The notes under the pieces are model-generated. The model was not told where the DNA came from. It searched no databases and saw only the letters and a list, made by a program, of their open reading frames with translations. Source: Phocoena phocoena (Eukaryota > Chordata > Mammalia > Artiodactyla > Phocoenidae). From it: DNA of 64,000 nt. Position 1 is the stretch's first letter; each line of letters opens with the position of its first letter. Of this stretch, positions 11,166 to 24,124 are shown piece by piece. The translations under genes and the position numbers were made by a program. Location of the stretch: the NCBI RefSeq assembly GCF_963924675.1, contig NC_089224.1, positions 42,203,158-42,267,157 on the forward strand, read 5' to 3'.

Positions 11166-13740
11166 ATATGTACAATAGCTACATTGCTATCACCAAGGCA
11201 GCTGGATTCTGTTTGAGTTTCCCTCCCTGAGTCTAGGGCCCAGAAGTTGCCTCTAGCCTGAAACTCTGAGCAATCAGAGCTACACCAATAATAAAGAAAA
11301 AAATTTATAGAAATTTATGATTCCTGATAAAGGTTTTTCGTCTTCCTTGCAAAAAATCATATTGCAAAGCAGTCAAGCTTTCAGAAGAAACAATTGGCTG
11401 AATTTTTAGTTTTCATATGAAAGTCAACCATTTTCACTGAATTATTTATAATACTATTCTGACGAAAATATTTTTCATTTTTAAACCAAACCAAACAATA
11501 CAAAAAAATAGACATATATACATGCATATATACATACTTACATACATACATAAATATAAAGTCAAACAAAAAAACTCAACACCCTGACTCATCTTCAAGG
11601 TGTAAAGATAAAATTTAAATCTTCTTCTGATCTTGTATACGATATGTTCCATGGCAGACAGGTAACTATGTTAAAATAAGGACTAAATGTTAGTTTCACC
11701 ATTTTTATTCCATAATGGTTTATGTAATTAACTGCTGAATAGTCATATAAAATAGACCTTGAACTAATTTTTATTATTATTTTCTTTTGTTGGTTTTAAC
11801 ACTACATACCATATAAATTTAGACAAAAATAGCCATGGGAGATCCAATTTAGACTAAGATTTTTTGGGAGAAACACTCTCTACCCAAATTCCAGATACAT
11901 GTACAGACAAGTGTTGATGAGTTGTACCTGTACTAGTGGTGTAGTTTTTCTTTCTGGTCCAAACTATTACTCAGGGTATCACATTAGGAGCTCTAATTTT
12001 ATGAATTTTCTATCTCCTTAAGTCCAAGTTCTGTCTCCAATCCATAGATGGAGATGAACAGCACCAGTCTTAGCTTACTAGGACTGAAACCACTTCAGAC
12101 ATATGAGATTTCTTGTCATTTCTCCTTGTGTTCAATGGAGAAAATACAGGAGGATTTGTATTAGTAAATGAGATTGTATTTTTCAAAATTAAATATATAA
12201 TTCAGAAGAAGCTAGATTAAGATAGGTATGATTTGTGATAACATATTTTAACTTTTTAGTATGTCTTTGTATTTACATTTAAATGGGTGTGGCAAATAGC
12301 TAGTGTTGAGCAATACTTCAAGACAAACAATGAACTGCTGCTTTCTTAGATGCTTCAAAACAAATAATGAATTGTTATTTGAAGAAGGTGCCAGCAAGGT
12401 GACTTACTTCTCTAATTGCTAACTTATCTGACACTTCTCTATAGAGAGTTTTCCTTTTTAAATTGTGGAAACAGGAGAAGGGTTAAGTATGCAGGTTTTT
12501 AAGGAACTTCTGTGCATACAAAGTAAACCAATACAGGTGCACTTCTCAATAAGCGAGTGTTGAGCTACCTACCGATAAGGTCGCTAAAGGAGACATCAAA
12601 TCTGTAGAACAGTGATATGGCCAATAAGTTGGGAGTTAATTTTTCTAGAGTAATCAGGAATTGATGATGCAATCAATAATAAACTAGACTTGTGCTTCCT
12701 TCTAGATTATTCTAATAATTAAAAATTAATGTTTATACATTAATCAGTTAGCTAAGGTATTCACAATTTCTGAACTATTATTTTAAAGTAAAACCTGAAT
12801 CCTAGTAATGCTACTATGATATTCTTTTTTTTTTTTCTTTAATGGGACAGTTAAAGTTTAGATCTAAGATAGTAAATGCATAACAATTTTAAAAATATTT
12901 TCTGTCTCTATTTGTAAAACTAGGATAGTAAAAATCTCCATGTTTCACAACTGGATGAGTTTGTGTGTGAAGAGTACAAGTCACAGTTATTTATTGGCTG
13001 TGTCCATTTAAAATTTTACATTGTATTGAATGCTTGTCAAGGTAACAATGGGAGATGGCTTACTGATGATATCTATACATTATAGATATATAACAGATGA
13101 AAATGTATGTTTTCTTTTATGACTCAAACTATTCTATATTATCGATATCAATTATTCATTATGATTTGGATATGATAGGTAATCAGTAGGGAAGTCATAG
13201 TTTGCTAGTGTAATCTTTTAAATCACAAACATCTACCTGCTATTTTATTCATACTTCATTAGAGAATTTCTTTCTTAAATTCCTCTTACAAGATATCAAA
13301 ATTTTATGACCTATACTAGGTAAATATTGAACACAACTTCTTTGATACATAACCCAAATTCAAAACAAACAGAAACACTGACCTTTTCAGAATGGTTTTA
13401 TAACCAACTTACTTGGAGATGGTATAAAAATCAATTTGTGTTTATTGAGCATACAGTGTGCAAGCTATGACACTATCTCTTAAATGTTTAAACATTGCTT
13501 TTAAGAGTTGGCCCAGGAAACAAATCTTCTCTCATATTTTGGGAGATTAGCCAGCATTTTTTCACAGAGGTTGATTCTCAAAGAAGATACCAACAAGGAC
13601 ATACTAATTATTGTGAAAATTTTGTCTGAACTCAAGTTCTTACTTTATGTACTGTATATTTTAACCCAATACGTGGTTAAAATATTCAGTTTCTAATATT
13701 TGTATTCAGTAATGCTATTTTTTCAAAGAGAGAGGGGGCT
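11166..13740. other. Unique sequence
   Basis: No gene or confident repeat. There is a short ATACATAC simple stretch near 11515-11555, giving rise to meaningless Tyr/Met-rich open frames on the minus strand, and a T-run near 12825. The block at 11190-11290 is locally GC-richer but unrecognised. Confidence 0.4.
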
Positions 13741-14002
13741 CCTAAGTCCTTTTATTTTCTTGGAAAGCTTTCTTGATACCTGGTATGTCAAGATGTCCCA
13801 GGCTCATGTTGTATATTTTCTGCCCCAGAACGAGAATCAGTAGTTTCCCTACAAGACTCTGGTTTCTTCTAATGGGAAATGATAAATCAGGATCATTATT
13901 AGTGCTTGGAAAGCAAACTGCTGCTGAGCTGGTCATTGTTTGTAACACGTTTTTGATGGACAGAGCTAAGGATATTTATTAGGAATATATACTGGCTGGA
14001 AA

Positions 14003-14038
<36 letters not shown>

Positions 14039-14479
14039 TTACACAGACATACATATATAAACATATATATGTGTATATAAGTTGCATATAAATATTTAAA
14101 GGTAAAATACCTCATGTTTTTACACTGATATTACTATTATATGTGCAGCATTCAGGGTTTTTTATTTAACCTTTTCTATATTACATCTGAATCTCCTTAG
14201 TTCCACACTGAGAATTCTAGTTTTCTAGAACAATAGGGATGATGGAATTAAACTATAATTACATATTTTCAGTGTCTTCCTTACATACAACAGTTTTAAA
14301 CTAACAATGTTAATAATATTTTTATCACGAATTACTTGTACTGAAAATGGTTAAAAATGTTGATATATGCTATCCCCATTATCCCCCTCATTGTCAATCA
14401 CTGTCTTCTGTCTAAATCATCACAACAGATGGGCACTGCATGCTATTTTCTCCCCCTTTTAATTCTCATTTAGTATAAG
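13741..14479. other. Possible ancient repeat plus GT tract
   Basis: The stretch 13745-13980 and the sequence following the GT tract have the texture of a dispersed mammalian repeat, but I cannot name the family. No coding signal. The overlapping short open frames on both strands in 13742-13982 carry no known motif. Confidence 0.25.
14004..14037. repeat. (GT)n microsatellite
   Basis: An uninterrupted run of about 16-17 GT units, followed by an AT/ACAT-rich stretch to about 14085. Alternating purine-pyrimidine DNA of this kind can adopt Z-form and is usually length-polymorphic. Confidence 0.95.
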
Positions 14480-15368
14480 AATTACCTATTTAATGCTCAT
14501 CTCTTCTCCACTATGTGTCTCTCTAGTCATTTCGTTTTCCTGAAGATTGTTCTTAAGTAGAATGTTTAGGAGAGTTTTATGGGAACCATATTCTGTAAGA
14601 TTTTGCCAGTTGATACTAGTTTTACAATATCCTTTACGAAGTCCTTTATATTGATACTCGAAGGTCAATTTTCCTGGCTACAAAATCCATGGTTCTCATG
14701 TTCCCTCCTTGAATAACTCAAGTATTTTACTCTATTATTTTGCATAAAAATTGCTATTGAAAAGTCTGGTGATAATCTAATTTTATTTCTCTTTCAAGTC
14801 ACATTCTTAATTTTTCCCTCATTTTCTCTTAAGTGCAATAATTTTACTAGAGTAGGTCTTGCTGATCATTATAGTCAATATTCTCAGGTGCACAGTGTGT
14901 CTTTTAATGTAAAGTTTAAACATTTAAAGAAAAGTTTCCTTAAAAGGTACATTTTCATAATTTTCTCTGATGCTTTTCTTAGGTTCTTTAGAAACTCTAG
15001 TATCTATATGCCTAATCCTCTTTATTGATCTTCAATACTTATCACTTTCTTTTGAATCCTTTTTATCACTTCCTTTGTTACTTTACATTTAAATTTTCTT
15101 CTCATTTTTACTTTGTACTTCAATACTTTCAATATAAGGATGATATAAGGCTCTATATTCTTTTTTCTTAAAATAATTTGCTATGGAATTTAACCTTGAT
15201 ACTTTTCTGTTGTACATTTCTATTTGAATTTAATTTTCCCAAACAGAAAAATGGCTTGACTAAAAGTGTCTCTAACTTCCAAAACTCCCCCTTCTGTTAT
15301 TTTAGGGTAGTGCTAAAAACTATGGTAAACTACTTTCTGAGATTTTCTCCTTTTTGTTCCCCTCCTCC

Positions 15369-15402
<34 letters not shown>

Positions 15403-15740
15403 AGTACGTGGGCCTCTCACTGCTGTGGCCTCTCCCGTTGTGGAGCACAGGCTCCGGACGCTCAGGCTCAGCGGCCATGGCTCACGGGCCCAGCCGCTCC
15501 GCGGCATGTGGGATCTTCCCGGACCGGGGCACGAACCCGCGTCCCCTGCACCGGCAGGTGGACTCTCAACCACTGCGCCACCAGGGAAGCCCCCTCCTCC
15601 ACTTTTATTCAGACCTATTCTTGCCTGCCTTCCTGTGGTCCTTCTCCTGTTTCATTTTGACACCACCCTCAGTAGGAAAGGAGCCTTCAAGAGCTCACCG
15701 GAACTAGATTGCTTCAGAACTTTTAGGCCTTACTGCTAGT
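14480..15740 (-). mobile_element. Probable antisense L1/HAL1 5'-region relic
   Basis: The T-rich + strand has the rhythm of an antisense L1 ORF1 region, with phrases such as gaaaagtctggtgataatc, a run of cttttt-type codons and a splicing-free, stop-filled minus frame. Divergence is high, so the family call is tentative. A CHR SINE interrupts it at 15375-15590. Confidence 0.35.
15375..15590 (-). mobile_element. CHR SINE
   Basis: A full antisense copy: the T-run (15372-15401) is the A-tail of the element, and the head (ccagggaagcc on the + strand) lies at the right. Target-site duplications cccctcctccactttt at 15359-15374 and 15591-15606 match exactly. A fairly young insertion. The 160-codon frame that crosses it is SINE sequence joined to host flank, not a gene. 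Confidence 0.95.
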
Positions 15741-17184
15741 CATTACAGTTAGACCCTCTTGGAAGATAAAATATCCAATTGTTTTGGGTGGGACCAAATC
15801 AGAACACTGCAACTACTGTGTTTATTACCTTTCTCTGAGTAATTAACCAGATTAAAAATAAAACATTTCAATATCAAAATGTATTTACATACACCTGAAG
15901 TTAACACATTGAAAATCAACTATACTCCAATAAAAATTTAAAAAAATAAATAAATTGAAAAAAAATGTATTTACAGGAAAGTAGTTTTTTTTTTTCTTGT
16001 ATCAAAAGCAGAAAATGAAAAAGCCCAGATTTATTTTCTTTCACTGCACACTTTTCCTGACTTCAGCTTTCTTGCTTTAGGAAAAATTCGCACACACAAA
16101 AAAACCCCTAGAAATGAAGACAATCTTGGAGAAGATTCTGAGCAAAGATCACAGTGTTTCTTTAGATATTCAAACCCATCCAAGGATGTCAAAATTAGAT
16201 GAGCTGCTGCTGTTGCCTGATACTAACTATGAAAGTGAAAAGATGGTTGAAAGACCAGGTTCTGTAATTATAGTCTAAGAAGTCTAAATTCCCAAAAAGT
16301 AGGAGGTAAATTTGATATTCATGGTTAGAACATTTTTGAAATATGTTCTTGCAGCTGTGACATTTGGAAAAACAATTATCAATTCTGCAGCAATGAAAAG
16401 AAAAGTGCATACATAGAACTGTCCTGCTGAAAAAAAAGCATAATTCCTGTAAAATACTAATATTGTAAACAAACTCAGTTTTTTCTTACATATGTGTACT
16501 ATATAATCTCCTAATGAACACACTTGTCATAACTTTATTTTTCAAGACATTGTTTGGATGTGCTATGCTTTATCTGAATGTTTTATACCATTTGATTATG
16601 CAGTATATACATATTGCAAAATGCCAAAATATGTATCAAAATGCATATGCTTGAAGCAAAGTCTGAATAATATTATGGAAGTGAGAGGATCACTATAGTG
16701 CTTTAGGACACATTTTCAATTAAGCAACCATTTGTTTAAAAACCAGGGGACCAAAATATTCATGTTTTATTCAAAATTAATATCTCCTTAAGGAAATCCT
16801 AAAATATCATGGAATTCTGCTCTTACTTCTTACTGTCCTTCCCCATAGGTTTGTTAAAAGTTAACGATAAAAACTCAGTAGTTGGGATTTCTGTTGCTAA
16901 CCATCAGAAGTCTCTTGGAAGGGTGAACATGTTCACTTAGCAGGCACTGATTCTATAATAAATTAGAATGAATAAATCTTATTCAGGAAATTGAATGTTC
17001 ATCTATATGAAGGCAAGCAATTCTTTCAGGATTCCAAATACCATTTGAAGATGCACACAGCATACACTGTACCTTCCCTCACACATATGTATTTGTATAC
17101 ATATATGTATTTGTTTACTTTTGCTCCCACACATAAATTTTTTACTAAGTATATATAAATAATTCACAAAAATGAGTGAAATAG
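15741..17184. other. Unique sequence around a tiny L1 insertion
   Basis: Apart from the 72-bp L1 tail at 15890-15961, no repeat or gene is evident. Short frames at 16195-16523 on the minus strand show no motif. An ATGTATTTGT-type duplication near 17085-17115 is minor. Confidence 0.4.
15890..15961 (+). mobile_element. Ultra-short 5'-truncated L1 insertion (72 bp)
   Basis: Only the last part of an L1 3' UTR is present, ending in caactatactccaataaa and a short A-rich tail with a TAAATAAAT-like stretch. Exact target-site duplications aaaatgtatttaca at 15876-15889 and 15962-15975 show that it is a genuine target-primed insertion rather than a leftover of a larger element. The 3' end resembles that of L1-C at about 36330-36375. 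Confidence 0.85.
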
Positions 17185-18790
17185 ATATTATTTTTATAAC
17201 AGCTTTATTAGTATATAATTCACACACCTACATTCCCTATTTAAAGTGCACTATTCAATGGTTTTTAATATATTCACAGAGTTCTGCTGTTATCACCACC
17301 ATCAACTGTAGCATATTCTATCACTTCAGAAAGAAACCCTGTACCACAGTAGCAGTCACTCTCCATTGCTCATTACCCTCCTCACCCAGGCACCAGGCAA
17401 CTACTAATCGATTTTCTGTGTCTATAGATTTGCCTATTCTGGACATTTTATCAAAATGTAATAATGCAGTAGGTGGTATTTGTGTCTGGCTTCTTACATG
17501 TAGCATAATGTTTTCAAGGATTATCCATTTTATAGCTTCTAAGAGTTCTTTATTCCTTTATTTTGTTCCTCAATAATATTCCATTTAATGGCTATATCAT
17601 GCTTCATCACTACATCTATCAGTTCATGGACATATGGGCTGATTGCACTTTTTGGCTATTGAGAATAATATTTACAGGAACATTTCTGTATATGTTTATG
17701 TGTGGATATGTGTTTTTATTTCTTTGGGGTTTATCTAGTAGAATTGCTGGGTCAGATGATGTCTCTACGTTTTACCTTTTGAACAACTGCCAAAATGTTT
17801 TCCAAACAAGGTAACATAGGCCTCATATAATGAGTTGGGAAGTATTCCTTCCTCTTCTATATTTTGGAAGAATTTGTGACAAAATGATATTAATCACTTT
17901 TTAAATATGTGGCAGAGTTCATCAGTAAAGCCATTTGGCCCAGGGCTTCTTTAGGGGTAGGTTTTTTTGTTGTTCTTTGTTTTTAAACTCAATCTCTTTA
18001 CTCCTATAGGTGTATTCTGATTTTCTATTTCTTCAAGTCACTTTCACTATTTCTTGGCATTTGTCTATTTCACCAAAGTGAACTTTTTCTATTTTTTTTG
18101 CAGCTTTAACTGCATCTCATAAGTATTAATAAGTTTTTGTCATTTTTAGTTACCGCAAAGTATTTTCTAATTTCCCTTGTGATCTTCCTTATCCCATTGG
18201 TTGCTTAGGAATGTGGTATTTAATGTCCACATACTTATTACTTTCCCAAATTTCTTTCTGGGTTTGGGTTTCTAATTTAATTCCATTGTTATTAGAAAAC
18301 ACAGTTTGTATGATTTCAATCTCTTACATTTATTGAGTCTATTTCATGGCCTTGCATATTGTCTTTCATAGAGGATATTCCATGTGCTCTTGAGAAGAAT
18401 ATGTATTCCACAGTTGGATGGAATGTTCTATGGATGTTTGTTAGGTCTAATTACTTTACACTGTCGTTCAAATCACCTATCTCTTTGTTGATCTTCTTCC
18501 TAGTAATTCTATCCATTACTGAAAGTATAACACCAAATTCTCCAACTATTGTTTAATTATCTATTTCTCTCTTCAATTTTGTATGTTCATGTTTCATGTA
18601 ATTTAAAGCTCAGTTGTAAGGTGCATATATGTTTAAAATTGCCATATTTTCCTGATGGATTGACTCTTTTATTATTAGAAAATGTTCTCTAACATTTTTA
18701 TTGTTAAACATCTATTTTGTCTTAAGTTAAATCTAACATCTGGGCCCTTTCCCAGGTAGTTTTCATTGTCTGATTTGTATTTCCTGTGTA
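17185..18790 (-). mobile_element. L1 fragment, antisense (3' end plus ORF2 endonuclease/RT part)
   Basis: The left part to about 17815 is the antisense L1 3' end, beginning with the familiar aacagctttattagtatataattcac-like opening, and running into the ORF2 C-terminal segment. From about 17820 to 18750 the match jumps to the antisense ORF2 region between reverse transcriptase and endonuclease, so about 2 kb between them is deleted. Stops and indels throughout mark an old L1M-type copy. Frames at 17172-17814 and 18359-18556 on the + strand are antisense shadows of it. Confidence 0.75.
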
Positions 18791-19440
18791 TTGATCTCAC
18801 TGTCCTGTGTTTTTACATTTCTCAAAATTTTTTATTAAAAAGTAGCCATTTTAGATAATATACTGTAGCAACTCTGAGTACTGATTCCCACCTCACCTCA
18901 GAGCTTGTTTTGTTGTTTTCATGTTTATTTATTTAGTGATTTGGCTGCACTATTTTTGTGAAATCTGTTTCTCTTGCTATTCAGAGGCTCAGCCTTGGAC
19001 ATGTGCACAGTTACACTTGGATGACAGTGTTTTCTTCAGGATTCCCTTTGTTTCTTCCCATGTTAAACTGTTAACACGGGAAGAAACTCTGTTAAACTGT
19101 CTGCCTCCGATGGTAGTACATCTAGGTGTTAGGCTTCACTAACGAGTTGATTGTGCTATAATTTTTGACAATGCTTTGGACAATGCTTTGGAGCATACAT
19201 TTCTCCACAGACTGATCCAATTTAATTTGGGCCCCCTTGCAGGGGTAGTTTTTGAGGCAAGTCTTTGAGAGTTTTTCTCACCCCAGGAGGAACCTTCTTG
19301 GTTATATATTTTCCTGGATAAATGTTTTTTCATTAGCTGCATACCCTTAGGACAATTTCCACAGACATTAAATGGTTTCTTAAAGTAATTTTTACCAGTT
19401 TTAGTTTTGCAAGGGAGCGAGTCCATGGAGTTTCTCACAC
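18791..19440 (-). mobile_element. Possible L1/HAL1 5' portion, antisense
   Basis: The sequence continues with phrases I associate with the upstream part of old L1/HAL1 elements in antisense order (for example gtagcaactctgagtactgattccc near 18867, split by decay). It may be the 5' side of the neighbouring element. A 12-bp tandem duplication, gacaatgctttg twice, lies near 19167-19190. The minus frame at 19139-19438 has no protein motif I recognise. Confidence 0.35.
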
Positions 19441-20399
19441 TGCCATTTGAAAGTGGAAGTTGTACATTAATTTTTATAATAAAACATTCTCAATTTTTTG
19501 TACTCTAATTGTTATAAGAAAATTTACAGTCAACAAGTTTATTCTGGGGGTGGGGCTTAAGAACACATGCAGAAGTATTAGTCCTTAAATGTCCAGGATA
19601 ACTAAATATCTAACAATTGAAGTTCCCTACTCCATGGTGTTTTTCCAGAATGCTCTATTGTTAAGTTCTATCCATTTACCTCATCTTGTATTTTCCTATG
19701 ATCTTTCCCACTACTGAAAACAGAAACTATCTTAAGTCAGATACATGGTATGAAACTTGTAATAATTTAGGGAGGATGGCACTAAGGGATAAAGAGGCAG
19801 CAAGGCCAACCACTCCTTCCTCTAATTCATATTTCCCAGGAGACAGGCTTGTTCAAAAAGTATGATTATATACTAGAATTACTAGATCTAAGCTCCCAGA
19901 AATAAAAACTGCAAAAATATTGGAGGTGGAGCAATGTATAGAGAGATAACCCATGAAAACTGTCAATACATTTGATAACATGAAAAGCAACTTAAAGAGT
20001 GGTAAGTATAGATGCAGGAAGAAGAAAGCCACAGCCTAGATTAAACACAGCTAATGAGGTGTCCAAAATGTTTTGTAGGGTACAAGAAAGCCTGTATGTA
20101 TGACAGAATATAAGAGGGAAATATTGGTCCAAAAATCTGAGTTAACTGAAATCCAGGACATGGAAAGCTCACATCCCAGTCAAATCTCTTATTCTTCCAC
20201 ATCATTAAACGTTTTAGGTATTCCAAAAAATTAGTTCCATTTCTTTAGAGGAGAACCCTTAAACTTTTGTCTGGGATAGAAACACCAATGTATATACTCA
20301 AAACCAATAAAATCTTTCTTTCCATTTATTCAATATTGCTTACATTTATTTTAACTAGAAATTTTCATTTAACCTTAGTGGTTAAACTCATACAATCAA
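19441..20399. other. Unique sequence
   Basis: No gene or confident repeat seen. The minus frame at 20041-20226 and plus frame at 20267-20461 carry no motif. Confidence 0.4.
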
Positions 20400-20545
20400 G
20401 TAAATTCTATCCCCAAGCTGTGAGGGACCTTCTCAAATTACTTAACTTTTGTCTACCTTAGCATCATGCATGTTAAATGGAGATAATAATAGGACAACAT
20501 GATATAACAATTAGTTAAATAACGTAATCTACACAAAGTATCAAT
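20400..20545 (+). mobile_element. MIR SINE
   Basis: Sense MIR core: a 'caaattacttaact' block, then a 'gttaaatggagataataatagga' region with the expected spacing (the second block runs across about 20470-20492) and a 'gttaaataa' tail. Truncated and old, without visible target-site duplications. Confidence 0.6.
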
Positions 20546-20880
20546 GTTATGAATTTTATAATTTCCATGATAATTTTAGAAATCAAAATTACATCTATTT
20601 TCAGACTTTGATCTATTTTGATAATAGGAGTGTTAGAAATCAGGAAGCCCTCATATTCTGAATTGAAAAGGAAGTAAAGAGCACTGAGAAGGAAAAATAT
20701 AAACAGGTTTTAGATATAATGGTTACATTTAGGAATATACCAATGTGAGAACAATATCTACCATTAATTAATAATTTTTGTTTGTGCTCATACAAACAGA
20801 AAGGCCTTTAAATTGAGAAAGTTGCCTGTCCCTGTGTTAAATAACAGCAGTAATAGGCATAGTTTCCTATGTTAGACAAT
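20546..20880. other. Unique AT-rich sequence
   Basis: No gene or recognised repeat. Confidence 0.4.
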
Positions 20881-21245
20881 ATTGAGGACAAGTGAAAATA
20901 ACTGATCTGCTTGCTCCAGGAAGTATCTGCTCCTGGAAAGTGAGCCAATTAAAACAGTGTACTTTTTAAGACTAAGAGTTTGTTCATCATGACATGCTTC
21001 AAGATCCTTGATTTGCTATGCTGGCGAATCCTAAGCTATTATGTCAAAAATTTTGACCAGCCCTAACCAGTAACCTTCCTTGCAAGATCTACCTTAAAAT
21101 AATCAAGTCCAGGCCCTAAAACCCTATACATGTTTTCCTCTGATACCTTCCTCTAAGGCACTATTGAGACTCAAGATGGGTTCTTCCTTAAGGGAGTAGG
21201 TCTAATAAATATTTTTGATGAAAAGGTTTTTTTGGTGGTCTCTTT
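20881..21245 (+). mobile_element. Possible solitary LTR of an old endogenous retrovirus
   Basis: The segment has LTR-like wording toward its right side: a cactattgagactcaagatgg-like phrase (about 21161-21181), then a polyadenylation-type signal aataaa (about 21204) and a terminal ggtggtctctttggg phrase (about 21234). No internal retroviral gene lies beside it. I cannot fix ends or family, so this is tentative. Confidence 0.35.
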
Positions 21246-21983
21246 GGGAGACAAAACATGACAGCATATTTCATGGATACAAATGTACATATCAGTTGGA
21301 CTCAGGCTGGCTAAATGATATAGAAGAAATTTAATTTATTAGATAATTTGACCTTATGAATTAATCTTATTTAATTTTCAAATATTTTTAAAAATTATTC
21401 ATTTAAAATTGTTATTCACTATAATTTAAATTTAGATATTCTAACTCTTTATTAATAAAAAAGATTTACTCTTGTAAATGTAGAGTTTTATTAACTATAT
21501 AACTATACAAATTTACAACTAAACTAACTAAAATGTAGGATTTATAATAAAATTTAAGTTACATCTTAAGGACTTTCCTAATGACTACATAGGGAATCTG
21601 GTTGAATTTAACACCCACATGCATAGGCCTACATATTCTACCTAATGATTAGGGGTGTGAGAACATATTTATTATAATTTTCCAAGTGACAGTTGGTAAA
21701 TGTTGTTAAATACCTCACAGTTATTTAAATTATCACCTCTTGATTTCGGAAAACATTCAATTTCTTATTACAGCTTTCCTCATGGATGTTACACTGTGAT
21801 AATTATATTCTCCTTCTATGCCCTGTACTTCGTTTACAAAAGAGCATAACAATATTATATGAGTTGAAATTCTGGTACAGATCGATAATATAGGAATGAA
21901 AAATATATCTTTTTAAAGAAAATTCAAGAATACACTGTTAGAAGAACAAATCACAATTAACATTTGAACTGAGAAATACTTTT
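21246..21983. other. AT-rich unique sequence
   Basis: Very AT-rich, with no gene or recognised repeat. The last 14 bases are the left target-site copy for the SINE that follows. Confidence 0.4.
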
Positions 21984-22182
21984 TTTTTTGCGGTATGCGG
22001 GCCTCTCACTGTTGTGGCCTCTCCCATTGGGGAGCAACAGGCTCCGGATGCGCAGGTTCAGCGACCATGGCTCACAGGCCTAGCCGCTCCGCGGCATGTG
22101 GGATCTTCCCAGACCGGGGCACGAACCCGTGTCCCCTGCATCGGCAGGCAGACTCTCAACCACTGCACCACCAGGGAAGCCC
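21984..22182 (-). mobile_element. CHR SINE
   Basis: An antisense full-length copy with a short T-run (A-tail on the element strand) at the left and the head at the right. Exact target-site duplications tgagaaatactttt at 21970-21983 and 22183-22196. The A-tail is short (under 10 bases), which suggests decay or a short original tail. Frames crossing it on the + strand are SINE-derived. Confidence 0.95.
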
Positions 22183-22196
22183 TGAGAAATACTTTT

Positions 22197-23699
22197 AAGT
22201 ATAGTTTCAATAATACTAAGTTTATGGAACAATTAAAATTAAATTATTTTGGCAGACATTCTTTGTCAATTTTCTATTAGTGATGAAGAACTAATAATTC
22301 ATTATGTCTCTCACTGTAGATTTTATGATATAATATAAATCTTGTTTGTAATATAAATTTTCTTAGCAAAACCTGTATCTATAATCAAAGCAATTTTTAG
22401 TACTTTTGCTTTATCATATATTCTAAATTAAATGGGATCTACATTAAAGAAGTTTCTATTAAATATATAAACAGAGCAATTGAATTATAAGTAGAGCATA
22501 GAAAACACACAGAATACTTTTCAAAGGTACAATTCAAAATTAAACCCAAAGCCTTGAACTTTGGTTTCATTAAAGCACCATTAAACAAATGACTGTAAAA
22601 GCAACTGCCTATTATCTTTCTGGGAAGCAATAAATTCCAGTCCATGTAAAGGGATGATTTGTTGTTGGTATTTTGTTCTTGTTCTCTTCAAAAGTGAGAT
22701 TGGTGTCTTTAGATATCAACATTGTCCCTGGTCTCATAAGCTTTTACCAAACAGAGCATATCATAAGCTCTGAGGTCTGATATTCAGTGATTATTATAGC
22801 TTCATATATGTGGAAATGCTCTTTCAAGGTTATTTTATTTCCTATTTGCCACACTTCATACCACAGAGTAGTACCTAAAAGTTAAATGCATTTTCTTGAA
22901 ATGAGCCGCATGATAAAACAGTGCAGAAGAAGAAGGCAATAGGGTACAGTGCAAGTGTGCTGTGAAAATGAGTAAACCAGATGTCAGCAATGCTTGAGCT
23001 CAGTTGTGGATGTGTTAATTTTCCCCTAGATCTGCTCAGGAAGCTGGCAGGCAGAATCCCTTGCCTCACAGATCAGGGAAATAGCTCAGGGAAGGCTCAG
23101 AGGCAGAAAATGCAATTGACAGTGGAAACTCATTCAAGCCTTTTTTTTTTTCTTTAAGAGAAAGAGAGATTGTTTTTAAGTAGTTTTTTTTCTTGTTCTT
23201 TTCTTTTCTTATTTTTACTGTTGCTGTTTGTTTAAAAGCAGACTTTACTACTAATAACTTCAAGATGTAGAATGCAATGGAATAGAATAGGATTTATTGA
23301 ACTCTGGTTTACCTTATTGAACTAATTAACCACTATTCTTTATTGGATGGATCAAAAAGAAGAATAAGAAGCTGAGTTAGTGAACAATATTCTCTGAGTC
23401 CGTGGCAAAACTAGGAGTTCAACTCATGTACTTAGATTTTATATACAGTGTTTTTCTCCTAAATCAAAATGAAATATTTCAATGAATACTCAGCATTCAT
23501 TCTTGCAATAGTTTGTTAAGAATGTAAAACAACATTTCTGGGCCACTATCATTATAACTCCTTATAATTGATGATATTTTGGTTTAGAATTAACTGGTTT
23601 TGCAATTTATGGAATCAAAATTGAATTTAAAAACTTGTCCTCTCTAATGTAGTTTTCCTACAAATATTCACTTAGAAATGTCCCAGAGTCTGCTAGTTG
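22197..23699. other. Unique sequence
   Basis: No gene. The part at 22870-23110 is less AT-rich and reads as single-copy sequence, but has no open frame with a recognisable domain. A T-run lies at about 23140-23150. Confidence 0.4.
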
Positions 23700-24118
23700 T
23701 TCATCAATATCTATTCTCCCCATCTCCTACAGTAACAAAACTATGGAATTTTAGCTGTACATCTGGCTGCCCAAAATACTTTATTTTACAACATCTCTTG
23801 CAGTCAAGTTTGGTCATATGACTAATGGCCAATGATATATATTAGAAGTGGTAATTGCATTTCACAAAATGTCCTTAAATGGAGTGCATATGGTCTCCTC
23901 TTTCCTCCTTTCTCCTGACTAGAATACAGACATGGTAGTTGGAGAGCTGGAGCTGGAGCTAAAGCAGCTATCTTGAAGCTTAAGGCTCTGAAAATAAGAA
24001 ACCCATAATCTAACAGTGGGAATGTCCCACCAGCCCTAGACATGTATGGGGGACTTCTATGAGAGCAAAACAAGTTTCTGTTCTGTTTAAGTTACTGCTA
24101 CTTTGGATTCTGTAACTG
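23700..24118 (+). mobile_element. Probable MaLR-type LTR relic
   Basis: The order of phrases fits an old MLT1-like LTR: a 'catctcttgcagtcaagtttgg' zone (about 23789-23811), 'catatgactaatggccaatga' (about 23815-23836), 'gctggagctggag' with 'cagctatcttga', and an end with 'tgtttaagttactgctactttgg' (about 24086-24108). No internal gene is attached, so it would be a solitary LTR. Divergence is high. Confidence 0.45.
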
Positions 24119-24124
24119 TTAGTC

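Noticed and set aside
15178..15660. 160-codon frame with a Phe run
   Set aside because: The Phe run is the T-run of the SINE and the rest is SINE body. No gene.
19167..19190. 12-bp tandem duplication gacaatgctttg
   Set aside because: Too short to carry meaning beyond local slippage.
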